Assembly (NCBI GenBank): GCA_036307445.1
Contig: JAXJXP010000034.1
Location: 1-21,821, forward strand
Direction of reading: 5' to 3'
Source of the DNA: HGM11525 sp036307445
Lineage (GTDB): Bacteria; Bacillota; Clostridia; UBA1381
Length of the DNA stretch: 21,821 nucleotides
Part shown: in pieces, positions 15,165 through 21,821 of the stretch
How the letters are laid out: each line of letters begins with the position of its first letter
Numbering within the stretch: position 1 is the stretch's first letter
The notes under the pieces: generated by a model
What the model saw: only the letters and a program-made list of their open reading frames with translations
The model's database searches: none
What the model was told of the DNA's origin: nothing
Made by a program: the position numbers and the translations under genes

Positions 15165-16160
15165 ATGCCGAAATCGTCTAATCAGAAACTAAAGCTTCTT
15201 TATATAATGAAATATCTGCTGGAGGAAACAGATGAGGATAATCCTGTTTCTACTGCTCAAATTATTGATATGCTTGCGGGTATTGGCATCAAAGCTGAGC
15301 GTAAGAGCGTTTATGAGAATATTGAAGATTTAAGACAGTTCGGTATAGATGTGGAAAACAGCGGTAGCGGACGTTCAAGCGGATATTATATTGCGTCGCG
15401 GGATTTCGAAATGCCTGAACTTAAACTGCTTGTTGATGCGGTTCAGTCATCTAAGTTTATAACACGCACTAAATCTGATAAGCTTATAAAGAAAATAGAA
15501 GGTCTTGCGGGCAGATTTCAGGCGCAACAGCTGCAAAGACAGGTTTTTGTGTCAAACAGAATAAAGCACGATAACGAAAGTATCTATTACAATGTCGACG
15601 AAATACATACTGCTATAAATACCGACAGAAAACTAAGCTTTTTCTATTTTGATTGGACATCTGAAAAAACAAAAAAGCTCCACAGAGATGGGAAAAGATA
15701 TGTGATTTCTCCGTGGGCGCTTTCTTGGGATGACGAGAATTATTATATGATAGGCTATGATTCTGATGCGGATATGATAAAGCACTATCGTGTAGATAAG
15801 ATGGAGAAGATTTCTACTGAACAGGACAAAAGAGAGGGCAGGGAGAAATTCTCGGAATTTGATATGGCGGTTTATTCAAAAAAGGTTTTCGGGATGTTTG
15901 GCGGTGAGGAGAAAACTGTTACAATCCGCTTTGCAGATGAATTTGCGGGAGCGGTCATTGACCGCTTTGGTCGTGATGCTATGATTATTCCGGGAAAAGA
16001 CGGATATTTTACAGTAAGAGTAAATGCTTTTGTAAGCCCGCTCTTTTATTCGTGGGTGTTTGGCTTTGGTAAAGGTGCAAAGATAATCAGTCCTTTAGAG
16101 GTTGCAGATGAATTTGCTCAAATGGTGAAAGACGTGCAGGGAGAATATGATAAAAAATAA
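15165..16160 (+). CDS. WYL-domain transcriptional regulator
   Basis: 331-residue cytoplasmic protein. The N-terminus (about 5-75) is a winged helix-turn-helix of the HTH_11/DeoR-like type with a typical RKSVYENIEDLRQFGIDV recognition part (46-63). A linker helix region follows, then a WYL domain (about 140-215) with SPWALSWDDENYYMIGYD (182-199), where the name-giving Trp-Tyr-Leu reads Tyr-Tyr-Met, and HYRVDKM (207-213). The C-terminal WCX extension lies at about 240-325. WYL domains are ligand-sensing modules, reported to bind nucleic acid or nucleotides in several families. It has an AGAGGTG ribosome binding site. The divergent activase gene is the nearest candidate target besides its own promoter; that link is inference from position. 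Confidence 0.9.
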   Translation: MPKSSNQKLKLLYIMKYLLEETDEDNPVSTAQIIDMLAGIGIKAERKSVYENIEDLRQFGIDVENSGSGRSSGYYIASRDFEMPELKLLVDAVQSSKFITRTKSDKLIKKIEGLAGRFQAQQLQRQVFVSNRIKHDNESIYYNVDEIHTAINTDRKLSFFYFDWTSEKTKKLHRDGKRYVISPWALSWDDENYYMIGYDSDADMIKHYRVDKMEKISTEQDKREGREKFSEFDMAVYSKKVFGMFGGEEKTVTIRFADEFAGAVIDRFGRDAMIIPGKDGYFTVRVNAFVSPLFYSWVFGFGKGAKIISPLEVADEFAQMVKDVQGEYDKK

Positions 16161-16182
16161 TAGATTTTTTTGAAAATAACTA

Positions 16183-16211
16183 TTGACAAAGTGGATTATT
16201 GATGCTATAAT
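16183..16211 (+). promoter_or_regulatory. Promoter of the tRNA-Ser pair
   Basis: TTGACA (16183-16188), 17-base spacer, TATAAT (16206-16211), 22 bases before the first tRNA base: an exact-consensus promoter, as expected for a stable RNA unit. No second promoter is evident before the second tRNA. Confidence 0.88.
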
Positions 16212-16233
16212 AATTCCTGCAAGTCGCAAAAAT

Positions 16234-16321
16234 GGAGAGATGTCTGAGCGGTTGAAAGAGCCGGTCTTGAAAACCGGTGACGTGCGAGCGTCCGTGGGTT
16301 CGAATCCCACTCTCTCCTCCA
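16234..16321 (+). tRNA. tRNA-Ser(UGA)
   Basis: Complete cloverleaf: acceptor GGAGAGA (16234-16240) with TCTCTCC (16311-16317); anticodon stem CCGGT/ACCGG around loop CTTGAAA, anticodon TGA, reading UCA and other UCN codons; long variable arm GACG/CGTC typical of class II tRNA-Ser; T-arm GTGGG-TTCGAAT-CCCAC. CCA is encoded (16319-16321). The discriminator base is T (16318), whereas bacterial tRNA-Ser normally has G, as the neighbouring tRNA-Ser does. Confidence 0.96.
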
Positions 16322-16398
16322 TTTTTTTTATTTTGGAGTAAATACAGAGAGATATTTCGCCTCGGCAGCGGAGTATTTGCTGTATTTCCTTGTTTTAA

Positions 16399-16489
16399 GG
16401 AGAAGTACTCAAGAGGCCGAAGAGGCGCCCCTGCTAAGGGTGTAGGTCGGGCAACCGGCGCGAGGGTTCAAATCCCTCCTTCTCCGCCA
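16399..16489 (+). tRNA. tRNA-Ser(GCU)
   Basis: Acceptor GGAGAAG (16399-16405) with CTTCTCC (16479-16485), anticodon loop CTGCTAA giving GCT (reads AGC/AGU), a long variable arm, T-arm GAGGG-TTCAAAT-CCCTC, G discriminator and encoded CCA. It lies 77 bases after tRNA-Ser(UGA), most likely on the same transcript. The spacer holds a T-run and an 8-bp inverted repeat (AAATACAG at 16340-16347, CTGTATTT at 16380-16387), perhaps a processing structure. Confidence 0.97.
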
Positions 16490-16491
16490 CC

Positions 16492-16521
16492 AAAAAGCAA
16501 GCACATAAGTGCTTGCTTTTT
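16492..16521. terminator. Bidirectional intrinsic terminator between the tRNA genes and the DHHW gene
   Basis: AAAAAGCAAGCAC, loop ATAA, GTGCTTGCTTTTT: a perfect 13-bp stem with A- and T-runs at both edges. It follows the second tRNA by two bases and the minus-strand DHHW gene by nine, so it can stop both convergent units. Confidence 0.93.
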
Positions 16522-16530
16522 CATATACAA

Positions 16531-17721
16531 TTATTCAAATTCAAACAAATCACCGCTATCGGATAATCCACTGTAGAACACCATTACATAATCGGGATTG
16601 ATTTTTTCTATATATTCGGACATTTTCAGTTTATCGCCCACATATCCGGTATTTTCGCGGATGTCGACCACGTATGTTTCACTCATTACAAGTGACAAAA
16701 ACGGAACCAAAGCACACGCATAAGAATCTCGTATTATAACAATCTTCTTTCCGTCGGGGTTTTTATGGTTAGTTATAATCTGCTCCCTAAAATCTCCGCC
16801 ACTATAGGTCACATAAGGGTTCAGGTTATAGTAGTCCTTTACGTCCATATTATTCATATAAAGAACAGTTTCGGTGAAATCTCCCTCTCGGACAGAGTTT
16901 TTATATGGCTGAAATTCCGTGAGATTTGTCTCAAACTTTGGTGTAATAACCTCAAAATCATCAGCTCCATACGGCGTGAAGTTAATCCCGACCTTTTTGC
17001 CCTGTGAGCCTAAGAACCAGTTTTTGTAGGTTTGAATGTTATAGTTGCTGATATCAAGAATTGCCTTGTCATATTTAACATCAAGCCTGTCAGAAATCCT
17101 TTCTGCTGCCCAGAGTCCCCAGCTAGGCTTCCAATGGTGGTCGGTTACAAAAAACATTTCCTCTGATGTGATTTCTTCGTCTAATGCCGTTTCTATCAGG
17201 TTTAAAAACGGAATATTGCGTGATTTTATCATTTCGGCAAATCTGTCGCAGTTAGAAACTGTATAATCGGTTACGTTCGTCGGATATAAAAAATCATACC
17301 CCTTCATAGGTGCCATAACATATAAAAATTCTGCTCCGTTCCTTTTTGCTTTCGAGTAGAGCTTGTTAACATTGTCTGCATATAACTCGAGTGTGTTGTT
17401 ATCTGCTTTTGCACGCATACTGCCAAGATAACCGTTGTCTGCTCGTACGACTGTTATATCGTCCTTGACGACAACTCTTGTGCCGACAAGGCGGTTAAAG
17501 GCTGAATATACATTAACTGCCCAATCGTGATATGATAGATTTGAAATAACTGTTTTTTCGGTGTTGTCGGTAAGTGTATCAAAAGCATCAAAAACACCTT
17601 TTTCTGCAGTATCAATCTTAAATGCCGAGAGGTTATTTTGCAGATTTTCTCTAAGTTTTGGAGAACAAAGCCCTCCAACTATTATAACCGCTGAAAGTAT
17701 AAATACAAATATATGCTTCAT
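16531..17721 (-). CDS. DHHW-family (SGNH/AlgX-like) protein, partner of the MBOAT acyltransferase
   Basis: 396 residues with an N-terminal signal anchor (MKH plus a hydrophobic stretch to about 20) and an extracellular domain. The DHHW motif that names the family is at 194-197 (TDHHWKPSWG), and a nucleophile-type serine motif IIRDSYACALVPFLS lies at 329-343, together the Ser-Asp-His set expected of AlgX/AlgJ- and DltD-like SGNH enzymes. Such proteins work with an MBOAT membrane partner to put acetyl groups on extracellular polysaccharide. The gene starts 11 bases after the MBOAT stop, with a GGAGG site, so the two are one operon. Which polymer is modified cannot be read from the window; no glycosyltransferases are present. 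Confidence 0.86.
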   Translation of the reverse strand: MKHIFVFILSAVIIVGGLCSPKLRENLQNNLSAFKIDTAEKGVFDAFDTLTDNTEKTVISNLSYHDWAVNVYSAFNRLVGTRVVVKDDITVVRADNGYLGSMRAKADNNTLELYADNVNKLYSKAKRNGAEFLYVMAPMKGYDFLYPTNVTDYTVSNCDRFAEMIKSRNIPFLNLIETALDEEITSEEMFFVTDHHWKPSWGLWAAERISDRLDVKYDKAILDISNYNIQTYKNWFLGSQGKKVGINFTPYGADDFEVITPKFETNLTEFQPYKNSVREGDFTETVLYMNNMDVKDYYNLNPYVTYSGGDFREQIITNHKNPDGKKIVIIRDSYACALVPFLSLVMSETYVVDIRENTGYVGDKLKMSEYIEKINPDYVMVFYSGLSDSGDLFEFE

Positions 17722-17732
17722 ATTAGCCTCCG

Positions 17733-19145
17733 TCAGAAATTAAAGTAGATAAACGGATTATAGGAATTGCTGACAAGACCTGAAATGCAAAGTGCAAACA
17801 AAGCTGTCATAGCAATGACATATGCGGCATTGCCCACAAAGCCTGATTTTATCTGTGAAATCTTATTTGCGAGAGGAACAGAACAAATTGCACCAATTAC
17901 CAGGAGAATAAAGCTCTGCGCAAAATATCCCGCAAAAACTCCGTCTGCAAAGCCTGCGCCGTCAATACCGAACATTATGCAAATATATTTTATTGCCTCC
18001 GAGATGGAGTCTGCACGAAAAATTACCCATCCGATTATTACAAAAAGCATTGTGTAAAGCCACTTTAGTATATTTGGTGTTTTCCAAGAGTTAAAGCCAG
18101 AAAGCTTTTCAAAGCAGAGGAGAACAAAATACATTAGTCCCCATACAAGGAAAGTCCAGTTTGCTCCGTGCCATATGCCTGTAAGAGCCCATACTGCAAA
18201 GAGATTTAGAATAAGTCTTGGCTTTTTCACTCTACTGCCGCCAAGCGGAAAGTAAACATAATCCCGAAACCACGAGCCTAATGAAATATGCCATCTTCGC
18301 CAGAATTCAGTAATTGAACGTGATATATACGGATAATCAAAGTTCTCAAGAAAATGGAATCCGAACATTTTTCCGAGACCTATTGCCATATCGCTGTAGC
18401 CTGAAAAATCGAAGAAAATCTGGAATGTATAGGCGATTGCACCAAGCCAAGCCATTAAGGTTGACAGCTCACCTGCAGGAGCAAGCTCAAAAGCTTTGTC
18501 GGCAAGCAGTGCAAAGTTGTTGGAAAGAATGACTTTCTTGCCAAGACCTACAATAAACCGTGAAAAACCGCTGAAGAAATCGTCGACATTTTCTCGTCTG
18601 TTTTTAATTTCATAAGCGACTGTTTCATATCGCACAATCGGTCCTGCGATAAGCTGAGGAAAAAATGCTATGTACAAGCCTACATTCAAAATATTCTTTT
18701 GCACCTCACCCTTGCCTCTTGCAACATCTAATACATATGACATAGCCTGGAATGTAAAAAAGCTTATTCCAATGGGCAGTATAATCTTGCTTATGACTGG
18801 GCTTGTTCCGAAAATACTGCAGATAATGCTCTCGGTAAAATTAAGGTACTTAAAAATAAACAGAAGACCAAGGTCGAAAATACAGGTGGCAGCGATAGAA
18901 AGCCTTGTGCCGATTTTGTTATTATTTCGTTTTGCTTTGTCAACAACAAGTCCAAAAAACCAGTTTACAATAATTGAGAGCATCATCACCAAGACAAATT
19001 TTGGCTCGCCCCAACCATAAAAGAAAATGCTCACCGCAAACAAAAAAAGATTCTTAAGAAACAGACTTTTATAAAAAAGCAGATAATATGCCAATATCGC
19101 TATCGGTAAGAATAAATATATAAAGACTGTGCTTGAAAAAAGCAT
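17733..19145 (-). CDS. MBOAT-family membrane O-acyltransferase (AlgI/DltB-like)
   Basis: 470-residue polytopic membrane protein of the MBOAT family, which moves acyl groups, usually acetyl, across the membrane onto surface polymers. It shows the standard AlgI/PatA-type opening (LFSSTVFIYLFLPI), FFPQLIAGPIVRY (161-173), the SITEFWRRWHISLGSWFRDYVY segment (277-298; here named by positions, with His286), YFPLGG, and the catalytic histidine in TGIWHGANWTF (His326). It is the first gene of a two-gene operon with the DHHW protein downstream. The start has an upstream GGAGG and a near-consensus promoter. Without dltA/dltC or alginate genes nearby, acetylation of a wall or capsular polysaccharide is the general inference; D-alanylation is less likely. 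Confidence 0.9.
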   Translation of the reverse strand: MLFSSTVFIYLFLPIAILAYYLLFYKSLFLKNLFLFAVSIFFYGWGEPKFVLVMMLSIIVNWFFGLVVDKAKRNNNKIGTRLSIAATCIFDLGLLFIFKYLNFTESIICSIFGTSPVISKIILPIGISFFTFQAMSYVLDVARGKGEVQKNILNVGLYIAFFPQLIAGPIVRYETVAYEIKNRRENVDDFFSGFSRFIVGLGKKVILSNNFALLADKAFELAPAGELSTLMAWLGAIAYTFQIFFDFSGYSDMAIGLGKMFGFHFLENFDYPYISRSITEFWRRWHISLGSWFRDYVYFPLGGSRVKKPRLILNLFAVWALTGIWHGANWTFLVWGLMYFVLLCFEKLSGFNSWKTPNILKWLYTMLFVIIGWVIFRADSISEAIKYICIMFGIDGAGFADGVFAGYFAQSFILLVIGAICSVPLANKISQIKSGFVGNAAYVIAMTALFALCISGLVSNSYNPFIYFNF

Positions 19146-19181
19146 TGTACCTGTCCTCCGTTAGTTGTTTTATCTACACGG

Positions 19182-19210
19182 ATTATATCACAAACAAAAT
19201 ATGGTGTCAA
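19182..19210 (-). promoter_or_regulatory. Promoter of the MBOAT-DHHW operon
   Basis: Minus-strand TTGACA (19210-19205), 17-base spacer, TATAAT (19187-19182), about 37 bases before the MBOAT ATG: exact consensus. The bases between it and the divergent trpB promoter (19211-19267) show no clear operator. Confidence 0.9.
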
Positions 19211-19267
19211 TAATACTGAAATTGTTTAGAAATGAGCTGTTATGAGCATATATTTTTATAAAATGTA

Positions 19268-19296
19268 TGGACATTTTGATGTGATTGTGATATTAT
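19268..19296 (+). promoter_or_regulatory. trpB promoter
   Basis: TGGACA (19268-19273), 17-base spacer, TATTAT (19291-19296), giving a start near 19303 and a leader of about 58 bases. No Trp-codon leader peptide, T-box or terminator is visible in that leader. Confidence 0.75.
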
Positions 19297-19309
19297 ATTA
19301 AAAGATTAG

Positions 19310-19333
19310 GCTTTTTTCGTTTGTGAAAAAAGC
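19310..19333 (+). promoter_or_regulatory. Perfect hairpin in the trpB 5' leader
   Basis: GCTTTTTTC, loop GTTTGT, GAAAAAAGC: a perfect 9-bp stem a few bases after the predicted transcript start. There is no T-run after it, so it is not an intrinsic terminator. A stem at the very 5' end may protect the mRNA; that is inference. Confidence 0.5.
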
Positions 19334-19360
19334 AAATAAAAGAATAGAGGAGAATAGATT

Positions 19361-20602
19361 ATGAAAAACTACAAGGACTTTGACAACTACTTGAAGAAGT
19401 TTCCGACCAAGGATGGTTACTTTGGCGAATTCGGAGGTACGTATCTGCCTGAAAAGCTTATCCCTGCTTTTAAAGAAGCGGATGACGCATATGAGGCAAT
19501 ATGTCACTCTGCTCAGTTCATCAACGAGCTTCGGAGAATAAGAAAGGAATTTCAGGGAAGACCTACTCCGGTTTATCACTGTGAAAGACTTTCCAAGATT
19601 TTCGGTAACTGCCAGATTTACTTGAAGCGAGAGGACTTAAACCATACAGGTGCGCATAAGCTTAATCACTGTATGGGCGAGGGGCTTCTGGCAAAATATA
19701 TGGGTAAGAAAAAGCTCATTGCCGAAACAGGTGCTGGTCAGCACGGTGTTGCTATTGCAACTGCTGCGGCTTATTTCGGTATGGAATGCGACGTTTATAT
19801 GGGCGAGGTTGACATAGAAAAGCAGCATCCCAATGTTATTAGAATGAAGATGCTAGGTGCGAATGTTATTCCGGTAACCCACGGACTTAAGACCTTGAAA
19901 GAAGCAGTTGACGCAGCCTTTGAGGCGTATCTTAACGAATATGACAACGCTATCTACTGCATCGGCTCTGCGTTAGGACCGCATCCGTTTCCGAAGATGG
20001 TTCGTGATTTCCAGTCGGTAATCGGTATTGAGGCAAGAGAACAGTTTGTTGAAATGACAGGCATTATGCCCGATGCCGTTTGTGCTTGTGTCGGCGGCGG
20101 CTCAAATTCACTTGGTATGTTCACGCCGTTCCTTGCAGACCCTGTTAAGATTTACGGAATAGAGCCTCTTGGCAGAGGTGAAAAGGTAGGCGACCATGCG
20201 GCAACTATGAAGTTTGGTACAAAGGGAAGAATTCACGGCTTTGACACATATGTCCTTCAGGATAAGGACGGCGAGCCGCTACCTGTATATTCGATTGCGA
20301 GCGGACTTGATTATCCCGGTGTAGGACCTGAGCACGCATACTTAAGAGATGTGGGCAGAGTTCAATATGAAACTGTTTCTGATGAGGAAGCAATGGAAGC
20401 ATTCTTCCTGCTTTCAAGATATGAGGGCATTATTCCTGCTATTGAAAGTGCACACGCAGTTGCATATGCAATCCGTTATGCAAAGGAGAATAAGTCAGGT
20501 TCAATTCTCGGCTGTCTTTCGGGCAGAGGCGATAAGGATATTGACTATGTTTACGAAAACTATGGCTGTGGCGAGAAGTTCAAGCTCGATTACGAGGTAT
20601 AA
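19361..20602 (+). CDS. trpB: Tryptophan synthase beta subunit (solitary)
   Basis: 413-residue PLP enzyme that condenses indole with serine to make tryptophan. It carries the family marks in order: GEFGGTYLPE (22-31), GRPTPVYHCERLS (66-78), KREDLNHTGAHK with PLP lysine Lys100, AETGAGQHGV with catalytic Glu122, GPHPFPKMVRDFQSVIG, the GGGSNSLGMF phosphate loop and SGRGDKDI near the end. Several normally conserved positions next to the PLP lysine differ: LNHCMGE in place of the usual INNALGQ. No trpA or other trp gene is in the window and a terminator follows directly, so it is a stand-alone copy: either the only TrpB encoded apart from trpA, or an indole-salvage enzyme. Ribosome binding site GAGGAG. 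Confidence 0.93.
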   Translation: MKNYKDFDNYLKKFPTKDGYFGEFGGTYLPEKLIPAFKEADDAYEAICHSAQFINELRRIRKEFQGRPTPVYHCERLSKIFGNCQIYLKREDLNHTGAHKLNHCMGEGLLAKYMGKKKLIAETGAGQHGVAIATAAAYFGMECDVYMGEVDIEKQHPNVIRMKMLGANVIPVTHGLKTLKEAVDAAFEAYLNEYDNAIYCIGSALGPHPFPKMVRDFQSVIGIEAREQFVEMTGIMPDAVCACVGGGSNSLGMFTPFLADPVKIYGIEPLGRGEKVGDHAATMKFGTKGRIHGFDTYVLQDKDGEPLPVYSIASGLDYPGVGPEHAYLRDVGRVQYETVSDEEAMEAFFLLSRYEGIIPAIESAHAVAYAIRYAKENKSGSILGCLSGRGDKDIDYVYENYGCGEKFKLDYEV

Positions 20603-20610
20603 GTAATGTT

Positions 20611-20637
20611 AAAACCGCACCTTTTGGTGCGGTTTTT
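20611..20637. terminator. Bidirectional intrinsic terminator between trpB and the recombinase gene
   Basis: AAAACCGCACC, loop TTTT, GGTGCGGTTTT: a perfect 11-bp stem with A- and T-runs on both sides, 8 bases after the trpB stop and 3 before the recombinase stop on the other strand. Confidence 0.95.
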
Positions 20638-20640
20638 GTA

Positions 20641-21441
20641 TTACCAATCTATAAGATTATCTACAATTTCTCGTTGCTCTGTTGCGGTTTTTCTAAGGTA
20701 TATACGGGTTGTTTCTATACTTTCGTGTCCCATAAGGTCGGCAAGAAAGGCAATATCCCCTGAACGTGCCAGAAAGTTTTTTGCAAAGCGGTGTCGGAAG
20801 GAATGAGGATAAACAACAGCAGTATCAATGCCATAGATGTCAGCAAGTTTTTTTAACTGACCTGAAATCCCTCTTGTGGAAATTCTGTTACCATATCTGT
20901 TAAGAAAGAAAAAACCACTTTCAATTCTGTTTTCGTCAAGCCATTTAAGCGCTTCCTGCTGCAGAGATTTAGGGAAATATATACGTCTTAGCTTTCCGCC
21001 TTTGGAATACAGGTCAAGATGTCCGACTTTTATATGCTCAACCTTGATTTTTACAAGCTCACTTACCCTTGCGCCTGTTGCGGCAAGAAATCGAATTACA
21101 AAATACCAGAACATATCACCGTCCCTTTTTAGACAGTTTTTGAAATATTCATAATCAGCCTCGCTTATCACGTTTTCGAGGAATGCCTTTTGTTGAATTC
21201 GTATAAATGGCAGTCTCCATTTTTCCTTGCCGATACTGTCTAAATAGCAATTTATAGCCCGAAGCCTCAGGTTAACTGTTTTCGGACTGTAATTCTCAAT
21301 CAGCCACACCTTGTACTGTTTAAGGTTTTCTTCGCTTACTTCAGCATAGAGCGTTATGTATTGCTTAAGAGCAAACATATATGCCGAAATTGTGTTTTCT
21401 GCCATAGCAGTTTTTCTTAAATGTCTTTCAAATTTTTCCAT
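20641..21441 (-). CDS. Tyrosine recombinase (XerC/XerD/phage-integrase family)
   Basis: 266 residues from the ATG at 21441. The frame stays open further upstream, but there it would run into the IS at 21503, and an AAGGGGG site lies 12 bases before this ATG. The N-terminal SAM-like core-binding domain covers about 1-85; the catalytic domain covers 90-266 with all key residues: Arg125 (ATGARVSE), a beta-hairpin lysine (Lys147 or Lys150 in YSKGGKLRR), His213-x-x-Arg216 (HSFRHRF), His239 (LMGHES) and nucleophile Tyr248 (RIYLR). Complete and apparently functional. The size and lack of an extra arm-binding domain fit a simple XerD-like or invertase-like enzyme rather than a large phage integrase. 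No att site, invertible promoter or phage gene can be seen next to it, so its target is unknown. Confidence 0.9.
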   Translation of the reverse strand: MEKFERHLRKTAMAENTISAYMFALKQYITLYAEVSEENLKQYKVWLIENYSPKTVNLRLRAINCYLDSIGKEKWRLPFIRIQQKAFLENVISEADYEYFKNCLKRDGDMFWYFVIRFLAATGARVSELVKIKVEHIKVGHLDLYSKGGKLRRIYFPKSLQQEALKWLDENRIESGFFFLNRYGNRISTRGISGQLKKLADIYGIDTAVVYPHSFRHRFAKNFLARSGDIAFLADLMGHESIETTRIYLRKTATEQREIVDNLIDW

Positions 21442-21502
21442 AGTAACGAAAGACCCCCTTTCGACATATATTTTATCAAAAAAATAAGAGCTTGCGGAAA
21501 TT
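21442..21502 (-). promoter_or_regulatory. Remaining upstream region of the recombinase gene, cut by the IS
   Basis: Only 61 bases separate the recombinase ATG from the IS tip. On the minus strand they contain TAAAAT (about 21477-21472) as a possible -10, but the position 17 bases further upstream reads only TCCGCA, a poor -35. The original promoter may have been cut or replaced by the insertion. Confidence 0.35.
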
Positions 21503-21528
21503 TGAACAGAACCAGTAAAAACGGACAA

Positions 21529-21573
21529 TAGAAAAAAGCACCCCCTATGGTATAATAAAAATATCATAGGGGG
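21529..21573 (+). promoter_or_regulatory. IS internal promoter nested in a hairpin that covers the transposase ribosome binding site
   Basis: CCCCCTATG (21541-21549) pairs with CATAGGGGG (21565-21573), extended inward by four more pairs including one G-U. The 3' arm holds the AGGGGG ribosome binding site of orfA, 7 bases before its ATG. A TATAAT (21551-21556) lies inside the hairpin, with TAGAAA (21529-21534) as a weak -35 at 16 bases. Transcripts from this promoter would start near 21563 and lack the 5' arm, so only read-through RNA would hide the ribosome binding site. Confidence 0.6.
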
Positions 21574-21580
21574 AATTTTT

Positions 21581-21821
21581 ATGCCAAGAAGTTATCGTAA
21601 CATTAAAGATTATGAAAGCGAGATTTTAAAACTCAAAGAAATGGGCTTTACTAAGCAAGAAATCGGGAATAAATTAGGCTTTAGCAAAGATTAAATCCAC
21701 AATTTTTTCTGTAGGTATAATAGAAATCAACGTAAGCTTGAGGCAGGAATAGCCTTAAAACGCAAAGGTAGACCACCAAAAGACTATGTTGTAAGCGAAC
21801 AAGATAAAGTTGCAGAACTCA
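21581..21821 (+). pseudogene. IS3-family OrfA with an in-frame stop codon (partial)
   Basis: The ATG at 21581 opens a frame with a helix-turn-helix start (MPRSYRNIKDYESEIL, then GFTKQEIGNKLGFSKD) that meets TAA at 21692-21694 after 37 codons. The same frame continues without any shift as IHNFFCRYNRNQRKLEAG and then RKGRPPKDYVVSEQDK up to the window edge, the usual continuation of this OrfA type. A single base change in a Gln or Lys codon would explain the TAA. OrfA is therefore truncated within its DNA-binding region and this copy is probably not autonomous, unless the stop is suppressed. The C-terminal part and orfB lie outside the window. Confidence 0.85.

Larger units (their letters stand above)
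21503..21821 (+). mobile_element. Second IS3-family insertion sequence, 5' part (runs off the right edge)
   Basis: The tip is placed at 21503, where a 25-base stretch begins TGAACAGAACC and ends AAAAACGGACA (21527); it has the same length and the same plan (TGA start, AAAA..GACA inner end) as the tip of the IS at the left edge, though the sequences differ. It is followed by a promoter-hairpin region and an OrfA-like frame from 21581. The two IS are therefore different members of one family and point outwards from the window. The right end and target duplication are not visible. Confidence 0.75.

Noticed and set aside
16234..16489. tRNA-Ser genes as an integration site for a genomic island reaching to the recombinase at 20641
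   Set aside because: I could not find a duplicated tRNA 3' end elsewhere in the window, and the genes between are ordinary metabolic and surface genes.
19310..19333. Attenuator terminator before trpB
   Set aside because: The hairpin has no T-run after it and no leader peptide with Trp codons is present.
1..21821. CRISPR array or tandem direct repeats
   Set aside because: No regularly spaced repeated units were seen at any scale while reading the window.

Overview
The window looks like a chromosomal segment of a strictly anaerobic, low-GC Gram-positive bacterium of the Clostridia (an Oscillospiraceae/Ruminococcaceae-type gut or rumen organism is my best guess). The reasons are: HydF, the maturase of [FeFe]-hydrogenases; a giant two-domain 2-hydroxyacyl-CoA dehydratase-type activase; SLH surface anchoring; an ECF transporter; near-consensus TTGACA/TATAAT promoters; GGAGG ribosome binding sites; and IS3-family elements at both ends. 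No species can be named from the sequence alone.

Layout. 1-139 is the 5' end of an IS3-family element reading out of the window. 162-1612 is ilvA (minus strand) with its own promoter, an Ile-rich 28-residue leader peptide and a transcription attenuator. 1613-2851 is hydF with its promoter. From a divergent promoter at 2860-2888 a cobalamin riboswitch (about 2911-3106), a terminator and a structured leader precede a four-gene plus-strand operon (3374-10683): a large SLH-anchored surface protein with a transcobalamin-like DUF4430 domain and an alpha/alpha-toroid domain, a DUF4430 lipoprotein, EcfT, and a single polypeptide that fuses both ECF ATPases to an S-component-like membrane domain. 10699-14988 (minus) is the giant activase, divergent from a WYL-domain regulator (15165-16160). 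Two tRNA-Ser genes (UGA and GCU) follow. 16531-19145 (minus) is an MBOAT acyltransferase plus DHHW-protein operon. 19361-20602 is a solitary trpB. 20641-21441 (minus) is a tyrosine recombinase, and 21503 to the end is a second IS3-family element, inserted 61 bp upstream of the recombinase start and carrying a stop codon in orfA.

The most interesting part is 2860-10683. A B12 riboswitch sits in front of two extracellular proteins that carry the two domain folds known from mammalian intrinsic factor and transcobalamin (the alpha/alpha barrel and the small beta domain), followed by a complete dedicated ECF importer. I read this as a complete cobalamin capture-and-import pathway: the wall-anchored protein and the lipoprotein bind the corrinoid outside the membrane and pass it to the membrane domain of the fused ECF polypeptide, which works with EcfT. 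The riboswitch, domain and operon evidence is visible; the hand-off model is inference.

The other genes are mostly metabolic or housekeeping single units with their own promoters. The Ile-codon leader peptide before ilvA gives a coherent classical attenuation model. The two IS ends both carry a hairpin that includes the ribosome binding site of their transposase gene.
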